A stretch of DNA of 64,000 nucleotides, taken from assembly GCA_026770025.1 (NCBI GenBank), contig JAMXDE010000015.1:930001-994000 (forward strand). Direction: 5' to 3'. Source of the stretch: Craspedostauros australis (taxonomy: Eukaryota; Bacillariophyta; Bacillariophyceae; Mastogloiales; Achnanthaceae). Under the pieces are notes generated by a model, which worked only from the letters and a program-made list of their open reading frames with translations, was not told the DNA's origin and ran no database searches. Each line of letters opens with the position of its first letter. The stretch's first letter is position 1. A program made the translations under genes and the position numbers. Positions 23,522 to 33,167 of the stretch are shown one piece after another.

Positions 23522-24949
23522 TTGGGAGACAACGTCGCAGGTGCGATTCTCCTACCTTTGATACTCGTCGTGGGATGGGCTGTCGTTGCCTTGAGCAGAC
23601 CACCCGCCAAGGATGCTCCCTTGAAGGTTCCTGTCGGGATCATGAAGTCCATGAGGATGATGGCGTCGCCCGAAGCGCCATGGTGGTATCTCCAACTTCG
23701 AGAAACTTTGGGGTCATCCATCTTCCAGCACAACATCCCGGCGCCTGGTGGCATGTACGTCGTCTGCGCTTCCAAGCACCAACGTGAGGTTCTGCTCGAC
23801 AGGACTTCCGACAAGCTGCTGCACATGTACTCAAGCTTCGACACCATCATGGGACACAAAAGTATGTTCACGAGCTCAACACTCGACCCATGCTGCAGGC
23901 ACATGAGGAAAGCCGTTGCACATTCATTGTCGTCTTCGGAAGTCGACCGGATGAATTCAATCTGCACGAAATACGTCAAGGAATGGGAAACAAACTTTCT
24001 CGAGAAGCTGGCAGATACCGACGCCACATTCGATCCATCAATCGAATTGCCGAAGGTCGTTTTCAAGTCCATCATGGAGGCAGCATTCGAATACGAATCA
24101 ACTCCCGAAGACTTCGACATGTTCACGTCCAACTTCGAAGAGGGCGTACATGAATTCGTCCTGCGTCAAGGCACCAACCCTTTGCGGAAGGCCTTCAGCT
24201 TCATGATCCCAGAAGTCTGGGTGGCGAAAAAGTGCTGTTCTGCTGTTCAGGACTTTGGAAAGAAGGTTTTGACAGCCTATCGCGAGAATCCCAACAAATC
24301 GGAGCACAACACGCTGATCAAGGCAATTGAGAACAATCATCACGATATGCCAGAACAACAAAAGATTGCAGAACTGCTTGTTTTGATTTTCGCCGGTTTC
24401 GATACGACGGGGTGCACCCTTTCCAATACCCTCGTCTTGCTGGCCCAACATCCCAACGAGATGAAGGACCTGCAGCAATCGCTGTTGCGGGATGATTCGA
24501 CGCAATCCCATGATCATCTGAAACGCGTGATAGCTGAATCTCAACGATTGCTCCCTGTTGGTGCCATTGGCTCCGCTCGCCTCGCCGGTCGCGACTTCAT
24601 CTTCGACGACGAACCCTCCAACCGCAAGGTTGTAATCCCGAAAGGCGCCACCGTCATTCTTCCGCAGATCACCGCCCACCGAGATGAAGCGGTGTTCGAA
24701 GATGCTCAACAGTTCAAGCCTGGTCGATGGGAGAATCCGACCAAGGAGATGATGCAGAGCGTGGTGGCATTCGCCTTGGGTAGTCGCAACTGTCCCGGCC
24801 AATCGTTGGCGGTTTCCGAGCTGTACTCCGTCTTGCCCAGCATCTTGTCGAAGTACGAGTTCGAATTGGTGGCAGAAGGCAAGATGTATTGTTTCGTGAC
24901 GATGAAGTGCGCTGATACCAAGCTCCGTGTGAAGAGGGCGAAGGTTTGA
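23522..24949 (+). CDS. Cytochrome P450, copy 1 of a tandem pair, start codon displaced
   Basis: The protein has the full P450 core: I-helix AGFDTT, K-helix ESQR, the PERF-like FKPGRWENP, and the haem-binding loop FALGSRNCPGQ with its cysteine ligand. A hydrophobic N-terminal segment (AGAILLPLILVVGWAVVAL) should anchor it in the ER. It is closely similar to the next gene across the coding region and about 300 bp upstream. No ATG opens this frame before 23642, which lies beyond the anchor; the feature start marks a TTG aligned with residue 13 of the sister protein. The sister's ATG codons have counterparts at 23490 and 23496, but one nucleotide is missing just after, putting them out of frame. 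Copy 1 may therefore use a non-ATG or later start, a spliced leader exon, or be decaying. The substrate is unknown. Confidence 0.8.
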   Translation: MGDNVAGAILLPLILVVGWAVVALSRPPAKDAPLKVPVGIMKSMRMMASPEAPWWYLQLRETLGSSIFQHNIPAPGGMYVVCASKHQREVLLDRTSDKLLHMYSSFDTIMGHKSMFTSSTLDPCCRHMRKAVAHSLSSSEVDRMNSICTKYVKEWETNFLEKLADTDATFDPSIELPKVVFKSIMEAAFEYESTPEDFDMFTSNFEEGVHEFVLRQGTNPLRKAFSFMIPEVWVAKKCCSAVQDFGKKVLTAYRENPNKSEHNTLIKAIENNHHDMPEQQKIAELLVLIFAGFDTTGCTLSNTLVLLAQHPNEMKDLQQSLLRDDSTQSHDHLKRVIAESQRLLPVGAIGSARLAGRDFIFDDEPSNRKVVIPKGATVILPQITAHRDEAVFEDAQQFKPGRWENPTKEMMQSVVAFALGSRNCPGQSLAVSELYSVLPSILSKYEFELVAEGKMYCFVTMKCADTKLRVKRAKV

Positions 24950-25778
24950 GCATCATCCTGCGTACAGGTCGACATTGTCAGCCGCAGCCACGGCCACACC
25001 ATCATTGAATACGATTATACCATACTTGTACTCGCATACAGGACACATGTGCTTCACCCAAGTGATCAGCAATACTCGGCGTTACGGAATTGGGAATGGA
25101 GATAGCATGTATTGATGCATAGTATGTATAATAGTGCAGCGACGAGCATACGATTGGATCGCAGAGGTGCCAGGCCGAGATCCGGTTGCGCGCAAGTGTT
25201 GCTGTCGTCTCCGTCGGTAAGGAGAGGAAAAACAACACACACGAAAGATTGATACCATGAGGCACGAATCAAGCAATCCCGAAAGGTATTGCTTGATGTC
25301 TCGCGTGTCGCTTCGCGCCACCATCGCTCAAAGAACGATAAATCTGACGACGGACCACCACACACCAAAGGGAGAGGAGGATGCGACCGCATTGGACAAG
25401 GCCGCTTGCCCTGTTCTCTCGCTTCTCCAATCCTTCGCGCGACAACACCATTTTCGCCTTTCCTCCTCTGCAGCACTCATGCGTGCACTTTTGTCTCCTG
25501 GCAATGGGAGACGGAAGGTGTGTATGAAGTTGGACGCGGATCAGTTGCCTGCGATGGCGACAACAGATCGAGAGAGAGAGAGAGACGAGCTGAGGTATGA
25601 GGAGGGACAAACGTGCATCGATCAGACCTTTGCTTCGCATGATCTCACCACCACGAGTAAGATCGCCCGGAAGGACTGATTCCTTTGCTTAGTCAGCCCA
25701 CACCCTCCACGCTTGTCCCATAAATCCAGGAACACGAGCAGCAACATCATCACCGTCACAGTTGCGATCACAACGACG
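24950..25778. other. P450 intergenic region with duplicated 5' flank
   Basis: From about 25490 to 25778 the sequence repeats 23210-23490 with few changes, including the segment CTGATTCCTTTGCT and a purine-rich GAGAGAGAGAGA run near 25572. This marks the left edge of the P450 duplication unit and suggests a shared promoter. The remainder, 24950-25480, has no recognisable feature. Confidence 0.65.
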
Positions 25779-27239
25779 ATGACGATGGTGGACTTCGATT
25801 TCGCAACGACGTTGGGAGACAACGTCGCAGCTGTGATTCTCCTCCCTTTGATACTCGCCGTGGGATGGACTGTCATCGCCTTGCGCAGGCCACCACCCGA
25901 AGATGCTCCCGTGAAGGTCCCCGCGGGCATCATGGAGACTGTCAAGACCCTGGTATCATCCGAAGCGCCATGGTGGTATCTCCAACTCCAAGAATCTTTG
26001 GGATCATCCATCTTCCTGCACAACATCCCAGTGTCTGGGGGTATCTACATGGTTTGCGCTGCGAAGGATCAACGTGAGATTCTGCTCGACAAAACTACGG
26101 AGAAACCGCTTGACTTGTACTCATGTTTCGACACACTGTATGGACACAAACAAATGCTCACGAGCTCAACGTCCGACCCATATTGCAAGCAAATGAGGAA
26201 AGCCGTCGCGCACTCCTTTTCGTCTTCGGAAGTCAACCGAATGAATTCCATCTGTGCGAAATACGCCGAGGAATGGGAAGCAAACTTTCTCGAGAAACTC
26301 GCGGATACCGACGCCACGTTCGATCCATCCATCGAATTGCCAAAGGTCGTCTTCAAATCCATCATGGAGGCAGCCTTCGAATACGAATCGACTCCCGAGG
26401 AGTTCCACTTATTCACATCCAACTTTGCAGTGGCCGCGTGTGAGTTCACTGTCCGCCAAGCCGTCAATCCTTTGCGAAAGGCGTTCGGCTTCATGATCCC
26501 GGAAGTTTGGGCGGCACATAAGTCGTGCTCCGCCTTGCAGGACTTTGGAAAGAAGGTGTTGACAGCCTATCGCAACAATCCCAACAAGTCGAAGCGCAAC
26601 ACACTTATCAAGATGCTCGAGACCAACCAACACGATGTGTCAGAGAAGCAAAAGATTGCGGAACTGGTTGCTTTGATTGTGGCTGGTTTTGATACAACGG
26701 GATACACACTTGCCATCATCCTCGTTCTGCTGGCCAAGCATCCCGATGAAATGAAGTCCCTGCAGCAATCGTTGTTGAAGGGTGATTCCACACAGTCTAA
26801 CAATCACCTCAAGCGCGTGATCACCGAGTCCCAACGAGTACTGCCCGTTCTCGCAACGGGAGGCGCTCGTCGCATCAACCGCGATTTCATCTTCATTGAT
26901 GAGCCCTCCAACCGCAAGGTCAAGGTTCCAAAAGGTGCCACCGTCTTTCTTCCACAGATCACAGCCCACCGCGACGAGGCGGTGTTCGAGGATGCTCAAG
27001 AGTTCAAGCCTGATCGATGGGAGAATCCGACCAAGGAAATGATGCAGAGCATCATGACATTCTCCGTGGGAAATCGCAACTGCCCCGGTCAATCGTTGGC
27101 AACTGCTGAGCTCTACTCGGTCTTGCCAAGTCTCTTGTCCAAGTACGAGTTCGAATTGGTGACGGAAGGAACATTGGAAGTATTCATGACCATGAAGTAC
27201 GCCAACACCAAGCTCCGTGCGAAGAGGGTGAAGGCTTGA
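25779..27239 (+). CDS. Cytochrome P450, copy 2 of a tandem pair
   Basis: This is an intact P450 of 486 residues, starting MTMVDFDFATT at 25779. It has a single N-terminal membrane anchor (AAVILLPLILAVGWTVIAL), I-helix AGFDTT, ESQR, the FKPDRWENP segment and the haem loop FSVGNRNCPGQ. It would take electrons from a P450 reductase on the ER. It is a tandem duplicate of the gene ending at 24949, offset by about 2.28 kb, and the duplicated unit includes about 300 bp of 5' flanking DNA. Most differences are conservative. The frame is open upstream to about 25700, but only through a non-ATG codon. The substrate class is unknown. Confidence 0.93.
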   Translation: MTMVDFDFATTLGDNVAAVILLPLILAVGWTVIALRRPPPEDAPVKVPAGIMETVKTLVSSEAPWWYLQLQESLGSSIFLHNIPVSGGIYMVCAAKDQREILLDKTTEKPLDLYSCFDTLYGHKQMLTSSTSDPYCKQMRKAVAHSFSSSEVNRMNSICAKYAEEWEANFLEKLADTDATFDPSIELPKVVFKSIMEAAFEYESTPEEFHLFTSNFAVAACEFTVRQAVNPLRKAFGFMIPEVWAAHKSCSALQDFGKKVLTAYRNNPNKSKRNTLIKMLETNQHDVSEKQKIAELVALIVAGFDTTGYTLAIILVLLAKHPDEMKSLQQSLLKGDSTQSNNHLKRVITESQRVLPVLATGGARRINRDFIFIDEPSNRKVKVPKGATVFLPQITAHRDEAVFEDAQEFKPDRWENPTKEMMQSIMTFSVGNRNCPGQSLATAELYSVLPSLLSKYEFELVTEGTLEVFMTMKYANTKLRAKRVKA

Positions 27240-27712
27240 GTCCCATCCACCGTCATGATACACAATGGCAGCCACTTTCCTGCCCGAATGAAATAGTGCA
27301 ACACTCTACTCCGGGCATTCCGTTCATGTTGCTCAACTCAAGCGATCATCAATGGCGCGGCATTAAGGAGAATGGAATGGAGATGGCCTACGTGGATCTC
27401 AACGAAAGGCTCTAGTTTAGTTTAGTTTTGCCCGTGCATCAATCTCTCACACACGACTGGATTTGGCGCCAGAACGCGGTCTCTCCAGGAACGTTACCTC
27501 TTTTGTGGTACTCGCTGAAAAGATACCAATCGTTCACAACCGTCAATTTTAAGGCGTTTCGGCACTTCATGCAAGCGCGACGTTGATGTCGCCAGAGGGC
27601 ATTGCGCTTGGAACTGTAATCAATCAATCGAACACAATCCTCCACCCAAATCCTATTTCATTTTATATTATACTGTTACATGGATACTCAGGGATTGCGA
27701 ATGGAATAGACA
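27240..27712. other. Spacer between P450 and PCIF1 homologue
   Basis: No supported gene lies here. A 68-codon leftward frame (27645-27439) with a CxxC pair lacks an ATG at its head and could not be assigned, so it is not annotated as a gene. Confidence 0.4.
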
Positions 27713-29599
27713 ATGAACTCGGATGATGTGCTGAATTCGTTGATGGCGGAGATGGGCGCTGCCCAGGGCTACGCAGTTGATCCGAAGAAGGCCGCAAGGG
27801 CCAAGCCATCCACCAAGCGCATGCTGCCGGAACTGGACGGATACCCTGACAACCTGCGTCGCGCTGGCACGGACCGCATCTGGAATCCGTACGTGGCATG
27901 CGCTAGCTTGCCGACATCGCAACCGCTGCCCTTCCTGGCCACGAATCCGCACGTCGAAGTCATGCGCCGCCGTGCCTACGAGAAGTTCAAGACGAGCATG
28001 ACGGAGATGCTGCAGCGCATTCAGACGAACCTCAAGGTCAAGCTCCCGATCCCTGCCATGTTGGAGAAGTGGCACATGGATTGCAAATTCGAAGAAGTGC
28101 GCGCGTATTTGGGACAACGGGGGCATGCGCAACACGAAAAGCATAAGCTGATAGATACGACTGCGAACATCCATGCGGCCTTCCTGGACGCCCTGCAACC
28201 ATCGAAAGCCAACGATCCGACGGTCCTGATCGATCCGGTGCTGCTGCAAGCTTCCACGGCGCGCGTCTGTTCGTTGGCAGCGCGCTTTCGGCAGGAATAC
28301 CAACGCGCCTCGGCAAAAGATGCGCATCCCAACAAGAAGGTCAGCAAGAAGATGCAGCAAATTACGAAAGGCGTGCACGCCATCGTGTGCCAAGCGCTGG
28401 AGCAGATGGAGCAGGAATTGCGCAACGCCCAGAAAACGACGATGGGTAAGAAGTCGCCGAAGATTCAGTACGATGCCGAACATCAACAGCACAAGGTGAC
28501 GTATGCGGGTTTGACGTTTGCGGTGCACGCGCGGCATTACGAGAAGCTGCAGCGGCTGTTCGATCGCCGAAAGAGCGGGATGGATTTCGCGACGGCCTTG
28601 TTTTGCGTGTTGTGCCGATACGACATGCTGCAAGGTGCCGGACTGCAGGCCGGGATGCCAGGCGGCGTCTTTGATGTCCTGCTGACGCATTTTGAGTGTC
28701 AGATGGAATGCTTCGCGTCGCCGCTGAATTGTCGGTACGGCAACTTCGGATCGGTCTTCGATCTGGACCGGTTGTTCGGAAGCCAAGGCAGCTTCTTCAC
28801 GCATCGATACGCAGCGGGTGGATGCTACCAGGCCAATCCACCCTTTTGCGAATCGGTGATCTGCGGCATGTGCGATCGCATGGACGAACTGCTGAAGGAA
28901 CAGACGCACCATCCGTTGATGTTCATCATCTTCGTGCCCGTGTGGAAGGAGTCGCCGGGGTATCAAAAGCTGGTGCAATCGGCGCATCTGTCGCGGCACG
29001 TTGTGTTGGATCAAGGTCGTCACTGGTACACGGAGGGCACGCAGTATCGGCGAAAAGCATCGTTCCGTGTGGCGTCCTTCGACACCTCCATCTTCTTCTT
29101 CCAAAATGAACCGGCGAAGCAGAAATGGACGGTGACGGAAGCTGCCGTTGACGACATCCGCAATGCGTTTCAGAAGGACCCTCATGTCAATGACAAAGCT
29201 ACATCGGCTGCACGGATAACGGCATCAGCAGCAGCAGCAGCAGTGAAGGAGAAGGAAAAGGAACAGCCCGTGAAGACATCAGCGTCGTCATCGGCAGCAT
29301 TTTCGTCACGATCTGCCGTTGGCACCAGCATTGACAGCGACCGCCACCACCCGGCATCAACCCAATCCAAACGAAAACAGTCAGACAAACGTGCCAAGCC
29401 CACAAAGCAGCCGAAAGGCAAGAAACGCAAGCTCGTCGATGGACAAGACCAGTTGGATCTGTTGTCATCGCTGGGATTGGCGTCATCCAGCAATATCGAC
29501 AGCAGCAACGACAACGACAACAATGACAACACAGGCGTGAAAGAAGCCCCGACAAAACCGGCCGGCAAGAAGTCGAAGAAAGGGAAGCGGCGCAAATAA
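27713..29599 (+). CDS. PCIF1-type cap-adenosine N6-methyltransferase homologue
   Basis: The central part (about residues 250-470) matches the PCIF1/CAPAM family, which in animals methylates the N6 position of a cap-adjacent 2'-O-methyladenosine on mRNA. The active-site NPPF motif is in YQANPPFCESVICGM (about 375), preceded by a segment resembling the family's YFGSxG region (LFGSQGSFF) and followed by FIIFVPVWKE and an FFFQNEPAKQKW stretch resembling the human C-terminal core. The human protein has an N-terminal WW domain that binds the polymerase II CTD; I see none here. The C-terminal 150 residues are low-complexity, serine-rich and lysine-rich, with several basic clusters (KGKKRK, GKKSKKGKRRK) suited to nuclear import. 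Length is 628 residues with no intron. The gene converges with the LRR gene, 78 bp away. Confidence 0.88.
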   Translation: MNSDDVLNSLMAEMGAAQGYAVDPKKAARAKPSTKRMLPELDGYPDNLRRAGTDRIWNPYVACASLPTSQPLPFLATNPHVEVMRRRAYEKFKTSMTEMLQRIQTNLKVKLPIPAMLEKWHMDCKFEEVRAYLGQRGHAQHEKHKLIDTTANIHAAFLDALQPSKANDPTVLIDPVLLQASTARVCSLAARFRQEYQRASAKDAHPNKKVSKKMQQITKGVHAIVCQALEQMEQELRNAQKTTMGKKSPKIQYDAEHQQHKVTYAGLTFAVHARHYEKLQRLFDRRKSGMDFATALFCVLCRYDMLQGAGLQAGMPGGVFDVLLTHFECQMECFASPLNCRYGNFGSVFDLDRLFGSQGSFFTHRYAAGGCYQANPPFCESVICGMCDRMDELLKEQTHHPLMFIIFVPVWKESPGYQKLVQSAHLSRHVVLDQGRHWYTEGTQYRRKASFRVASFDTSIFFFQNEPAKQKWTVTEAAVDDIRNAFQKDPHVNDKATSAARITASAAAAAVKEKEKEQPVKTSASSSAAFSSRSAVGTSIDSDRHHPASTQSKRKQSDKRAKPTKQPKGKKRKLVDGQDQLDLLSSLGLASSSNIDSSNDNDNNDNTGVKEAPTKPAGKKSKKGKRRK

Positions 29600-29677
29600 A
29601 AGCAACTGATGTTTGTTTGCAGACTCAAAATTGTAGTGTTCTCTATTTGCGCCTCACATTCGCAGCCACCGACCGTG

Positions 29678-31039
29678 CTATCGTTCCAACAGTATCCGCT
29701 TCGACAGCAGATGATACAGGACATCCCGCTTGTGGCGTGTGTGGATATACCTCACGCGCTGATCGGCGCGGTGCAGGATATGCGGCCATAACGATGACGG
29801 GACCCCGAGGTTGCGGATTATGCGCCGTCCGCCACGATTGAGGTCAAGGAGATAGTCGATCTCAGGGATGTCGGAGTATTCGGACGGGAAATCCAACGAC
29901 AGCAGAGTGGTGTTGTGCTGCAGTCCTTGCAGGAGGCACACGCCATCGTCACCGGGGACGCGCAGGTGCTGCAAGGCTGGAAAGTATGCGAGCCGTTGAC
30001 CTAGCAAACGCGTCGCGGTGGCTGTGATGCCGCATTCGAAGAGGGAGAGATGGCGTATTGTTCGATTCGTTTGAAGGGACTGCGTAAGCGCCAGCATGTC
30101 GCGTTCCGTGATCATGTATTCCGTCATTGTGAGTTGCGTCAAGTGGCGATTGGATTGTAACGATTCAAAGAATAGCTGCAGGTTGGGTATGGCATCCTCA
30201 CTGAGACCGTCGTAGGATATCGTCAACTCGTTCCATTTGCACTGCCGTTGATCATGATCTGCGTCTGTCTGAGTGCTTGCCGTTGTTGTTGTTGGTGCTG
30301 CTGCTGTTGCCAATCCCGCGCGGCGTTGGCCTTGATCGATCAGAACCTGCGCCAGACTTCCCAGCGTCGCTTGCTTACAGCTGTTGCCATCGAGATGGAT
30401 GATCGACAAGGACGGATGGAACGCCGCCGCTCGGACGAACCGTGCCACGTCCATATCCGATAGCTTGCAAGCGACAAGGCTGATGGTGCGCACATGTCGG
30501 ATGGTGGCAAGCTGATCGCAGAGTGCGACGCAGTTGTCGCTGAGGAATGTGGAAGCTCGAAAGCTCAATGTTTTGAGGTGGCGGGAAGCACGTGATAGTC
30601 CAGGCTGAATGAGATGCAGCACCTGCCCTTGGTACTGGAAGTACATGCGGATGTTGGCCTGCTCAATGTGCGACTTGCGGAAGAGGCTCGCCAATGCCGG
30701 ATAGGACTGTGGATCGCAGTCGATCGTGGCGTTGAAGGTAAAGGTCTTGATATGCCGTCCGGACATGGCGGCCAACGCCCGATCCACGCGTCCGCTGCAA
30801 TCCCCCAGCGTGATCGTCGTCCAACGGTGGTGACTGTGCAGAAAGGCCCACAGATGCGGAAGATTGGCATCGTGGAATTCCACGCGATGGCATTCGAGGC
30901 TGACGATGGAGCCATGCGCAGTGGCCTCCTGCAGCCTTTGGATGATCGTCTCGTGGCTGAGGCCGCCGGATAACCGCAGCACATGCAAATCACGGAAGAA
31001 CTGGGTGACTTGGTCGTGAAGCCTTTGGGTGGTTTCCAT
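29678..31039 (-). CDS. Leucine-rich-repeat protein (RNI-like)
   Basis: The 453-residue product contains a series of irregular 28-30-residue units with the pattern LxxLxLxxCxL, for example VRTISLVACKLSDMDVARFV, LSIIHLDGN and IRHLSLFECGI. These resemble ribonuclease-inhibitor-like LRRs, which form a curved protein-binding surface. No kinase, F-box or membrane segment is visible. The frame is open upstream as far as 31294, but the ATG at 31039 is preferred because conserved-looking sequence starts there (METTQRLHDQ) and the upstream part is arginine-rich with no structure. The partner and role are unknown. It converges with the PCIF1 homologue and diverges from the CreA-like gene. Confidence 0.75.
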   Translation of the reverse strand: METTQRLHDQVTQFFRDLHVLRLSGGLSHETIIQRLQEATAHGSIVSLECHRVEFHDANLPHLWAFLHSHHRWTTITLGDCSGRVDRALAAMSGRHIKTFTFNATIDCDPQSYPALASLFRKSHIEQANIRMYFQYQGQVLHLIQPGLSRASRHLKTLSFRASTFLSDNCVALCDQLATIRHVRTISLVACKLSDMDVARFVRAAAFHPSLSIIHLDGNSCKQATLGSLAQVLIDQGQRRAGLATAAAPTTTTASTQTDADHDQRQCKWNELTISYDGLSEDAIPNLQLFFESLQSNRHLTQLTMTEYMITERDMLALTQSLQTNRTIRHLSLFECGITATATRLLGQRLAYFPALQHLRVPGDDGVCLLQGLQHNTTLLSLDFPSEYSDIPEIDYLLDLNRGGRRIIRNLGVPSSLWPHILHRADQRVRYIHTRHKRDVLYHLLSKRILLER

Positions 31040-31846
31040 TGTCAGCCTTTCTGCCTTGCAGGGATTGCGACGGCAGTGTGGATTGGCAGTGGAGTGTGGG
31101 ATTGAGCGCGATCGATCGCGGCTTTGGTACACGCAATGCAACAAGGTGTTCTGCGACGATGGTTCCGCTCTCACCCTCTTCAGTACACTCACTACACACA
31201 CACGAGTACGCCGCCCGCTGAATTGCCTTTCTCTGTTGTCAGTTGTTTCTGCTTCCTGTTCTCTGTCTCTTGAATCTGCCGTCCGATGATACAAGAACAG
31301 AGTACTCTTCGATGGATGATGTCAACTCGGATCTGCTTCGGTACCGCGATGACGAATCCACCAGTTCTCGTTTCGTCACTCGTCCCCTTTGGTGGCTGCC
31401 TGTTGGTGTGCGAGAACGAGATGCGATGTACACGCGCTTGTGCCGAAAACGGAAGTGGCGGGAAAAAGCGGAGGCGTCACAGGCGTTATGGTCGTATGGG
31501 TCAACCGTGACATTTTGATGTGATGAGCTCGCGACTCAACCGTATCCAAGACTGACGCTTGACGACACGTTGCACAAATCACTCAAACCAGAAGAATCCT
31601 TTTGGGGTGGTGTTCTCTGCAATCCAATCCAATCCAATCCAATCAGATGACCATGATAGGTGGAAGATGATGATGGCTGTTGGTGGCTGTTGATGGATGC
31701 AGAAAGAGAGGAGCAGATCGAAACAGAATCATATAATACGATCTGCAATTTATTATATATTACGCCTTCCACAACATCTATCGACGACAGCGCTGCTCCA
31801 CGAGTATCACAGCACACTTCTGCTCAACAGTATACGTACGAGTACG
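31040..31846. promoter_or_regulatory. Divergent spacer between LRR and CreA-like genes
   Basis: These 807 bp must contain both promoters. There is a short tandem AATCC run (CAATCCAATCCAATCCAATC) near 31619-31640 and an AT-rich TTTATTATATATTACG at about 31748, about 100 bp upstream of the CreA-like start, which may act as a TATA-like element. Short frames inside have no recognisable domain. Confidence 0.4.
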
Positions 31847-32548
31847 ATGAAGGTCTTTGGCTTCCTCCTGTTTGCGTCCAGCTTGGCTGCGGCCGATGCC
31901 TTCGCGGTTGTGCCCAAGGCTGCGTCTATCGCGTCTGTTGCATCGCCGCTGCAGCTCAGCATGATGAGCTTCAACGATGACAACAACAAGGATGGTGATC
32001 GCAAGATGTCCGCGAAGAAGACCTCAGCAAAGCCAAATGCGATGATGGCCGTCGGCTCCTTCTTGACAGCCGCCTTCGTCGCGCTCAACGTCGCCACCGT
32101 CGCGATGCCCCTGCCCGCCATGGCGTCCGACAGCAGGATCGTCGGCGAGCTCAAGGGATCCGGCCTCGTCTTCAAGGACACGCTGCAGATCGAGCGCTTC
32201 GACGATCCCAAGGTCAAGGGCGTCACGCTCTACATATCCAACTTTGACCGTCCCATCACGGAGAAATTGAGCGGCAAGAACTTCTTCAACGATCCGTCCT
32301 ACGCCAGCGTCGGCTGCGCCAAGACGGGGCCCATCGCGATCGCCGACAACATCGGAAAGGGCAAGGGCGGCGAGGAGGTCTTCGAGGAGTCCAAGTCACT
32401 CCTCTTCAAGACCCTGCGCGTGCAGCGCATTTACGATGAAGAGAAGAACACGGTCGTTTACGTCTCCTTCAACACGCGCCTGGACAAGAACGATGATTCC
32501 AACAAGGCGCGCTTCAAGAGTTCGCTCTGTGCTGTCAATTTGGAGTGA
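31847..32548 (+). CDS. CreA-family protein with plastid and thylakoid-lumen targeting
   Basis: Residues from about 90 to 233 match the CreA family of small bacterial periplasmic proteins of unknown mechanism: ERFDDPKVKGVTLYIS, YASVGCAKTGPI, ESKSLLFKTLRVQRIYD and TVVYVSFNTRL all fit family blocks. The 233-residue precursor starts with a signal peptide ending ADA-FAVVP (secondary-plastid type), then a basic, serine/alanine-rich stretch. A second hydrophobic segment follows, with a cleavage-like site PAMA-S near residue 87. That three-part leader is what lumenal proteins of diatoms carry, so the mature domain probably sits in the thylakoid lumen, topologically like the bacterial periplasm. Two cysteines (SVGCAK and SLCAV) could pair. 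Start at 31847 is set by the leader. Function unknown. Confidence 0.87.
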   Translation: MKVFGFLLFASSLAAADAFAVVPKAASIASVASPLQLSMMSFNDDNNKDGDRKMSAKKTSAKPNAMMAVGSFLTAAFVALNVATVAMPLPAMASDSRIVGELKGSGLVFKDTLQIERFDDPKVKGVTLYISNFDRPITEKLSGKNFFNDPSYASVGCAKTGPIAIADNIGKGKGGEEVFEESKSLLFKTLRVQRIYDEEKNTVVYVSFNTRLDKNDDSNKARFKSSLCAVNLE

Positions 32549-33167
32549 GTTGCTAATACGCCGGGGGATGCAGGTGTGCTTTCTTGATTGCTCGTTGTGT
32601 TTCTGGCGAGGTATCTATGAGCATCAGCATTCACGGATCTGCGATGGAATCTGGCGACTCTCTTGCGTTACAAGTGGGATGTGGATCTCCGTTCTATTAT
32701 ATAGATTGCTTCTTCCTCGCACTCTCTTCTCCACCATTTTACGCATCTCGTTCGCACGATCTCATGCAATGTCCAATTTTGATTTCTTTTTCAACTTCGC
32801 AGTGATGGAATTCCACCACCAGCCGCATCGACTCCGGCACCAGCCGTCAAGTAGACAGCGTGAAGTGAACGCAGCACGAAGAATGCAAATGGGCAGTGCA
32901 ACTAATTCTACCACTAGCGTCAACAAAAGTCATCAGCTATTCCATCAAAACTTGTCGTATTGCTCTGTTCCTCTCGCTTCCACACGGTGGCTTCGCTAAG
33001 AAACGCAGGTTTCCACTCGGTTGGAAATAGTCGGTGGTCATTCAATACCATGAGTCTTAGAGCGATAGAGCAAAGTAAAAGAATATGCAATTGAACCACG
33101 GATAATACTAGGAAGTGCATGTACTCGTCATCGTCATCGTTCACGTGGTCGTAGCCATGCTCGTCAC
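32549..33167. other. Convergent 3' spacer
   Basis: This spacer lies between the stops of the CreA-like and CinA-Nudix genes and should carry both 3' UTRs. No RNA gene, repeat or supported reading frame was found. Confidence 0.4.

Noticed and set aside
27439-27645. 68-codon leftward frame with a CxxC pair
   Set aside because: It has no ATG at its head and no family could be assigned; it might be a fragment of something, but the evidence is too thin.
27668-29185. 505-codon leftward frame across the PCIF1 homologue
   Set aside because: Antisense to a gene with clear catalytic motifs and itself without any recognisable domain.
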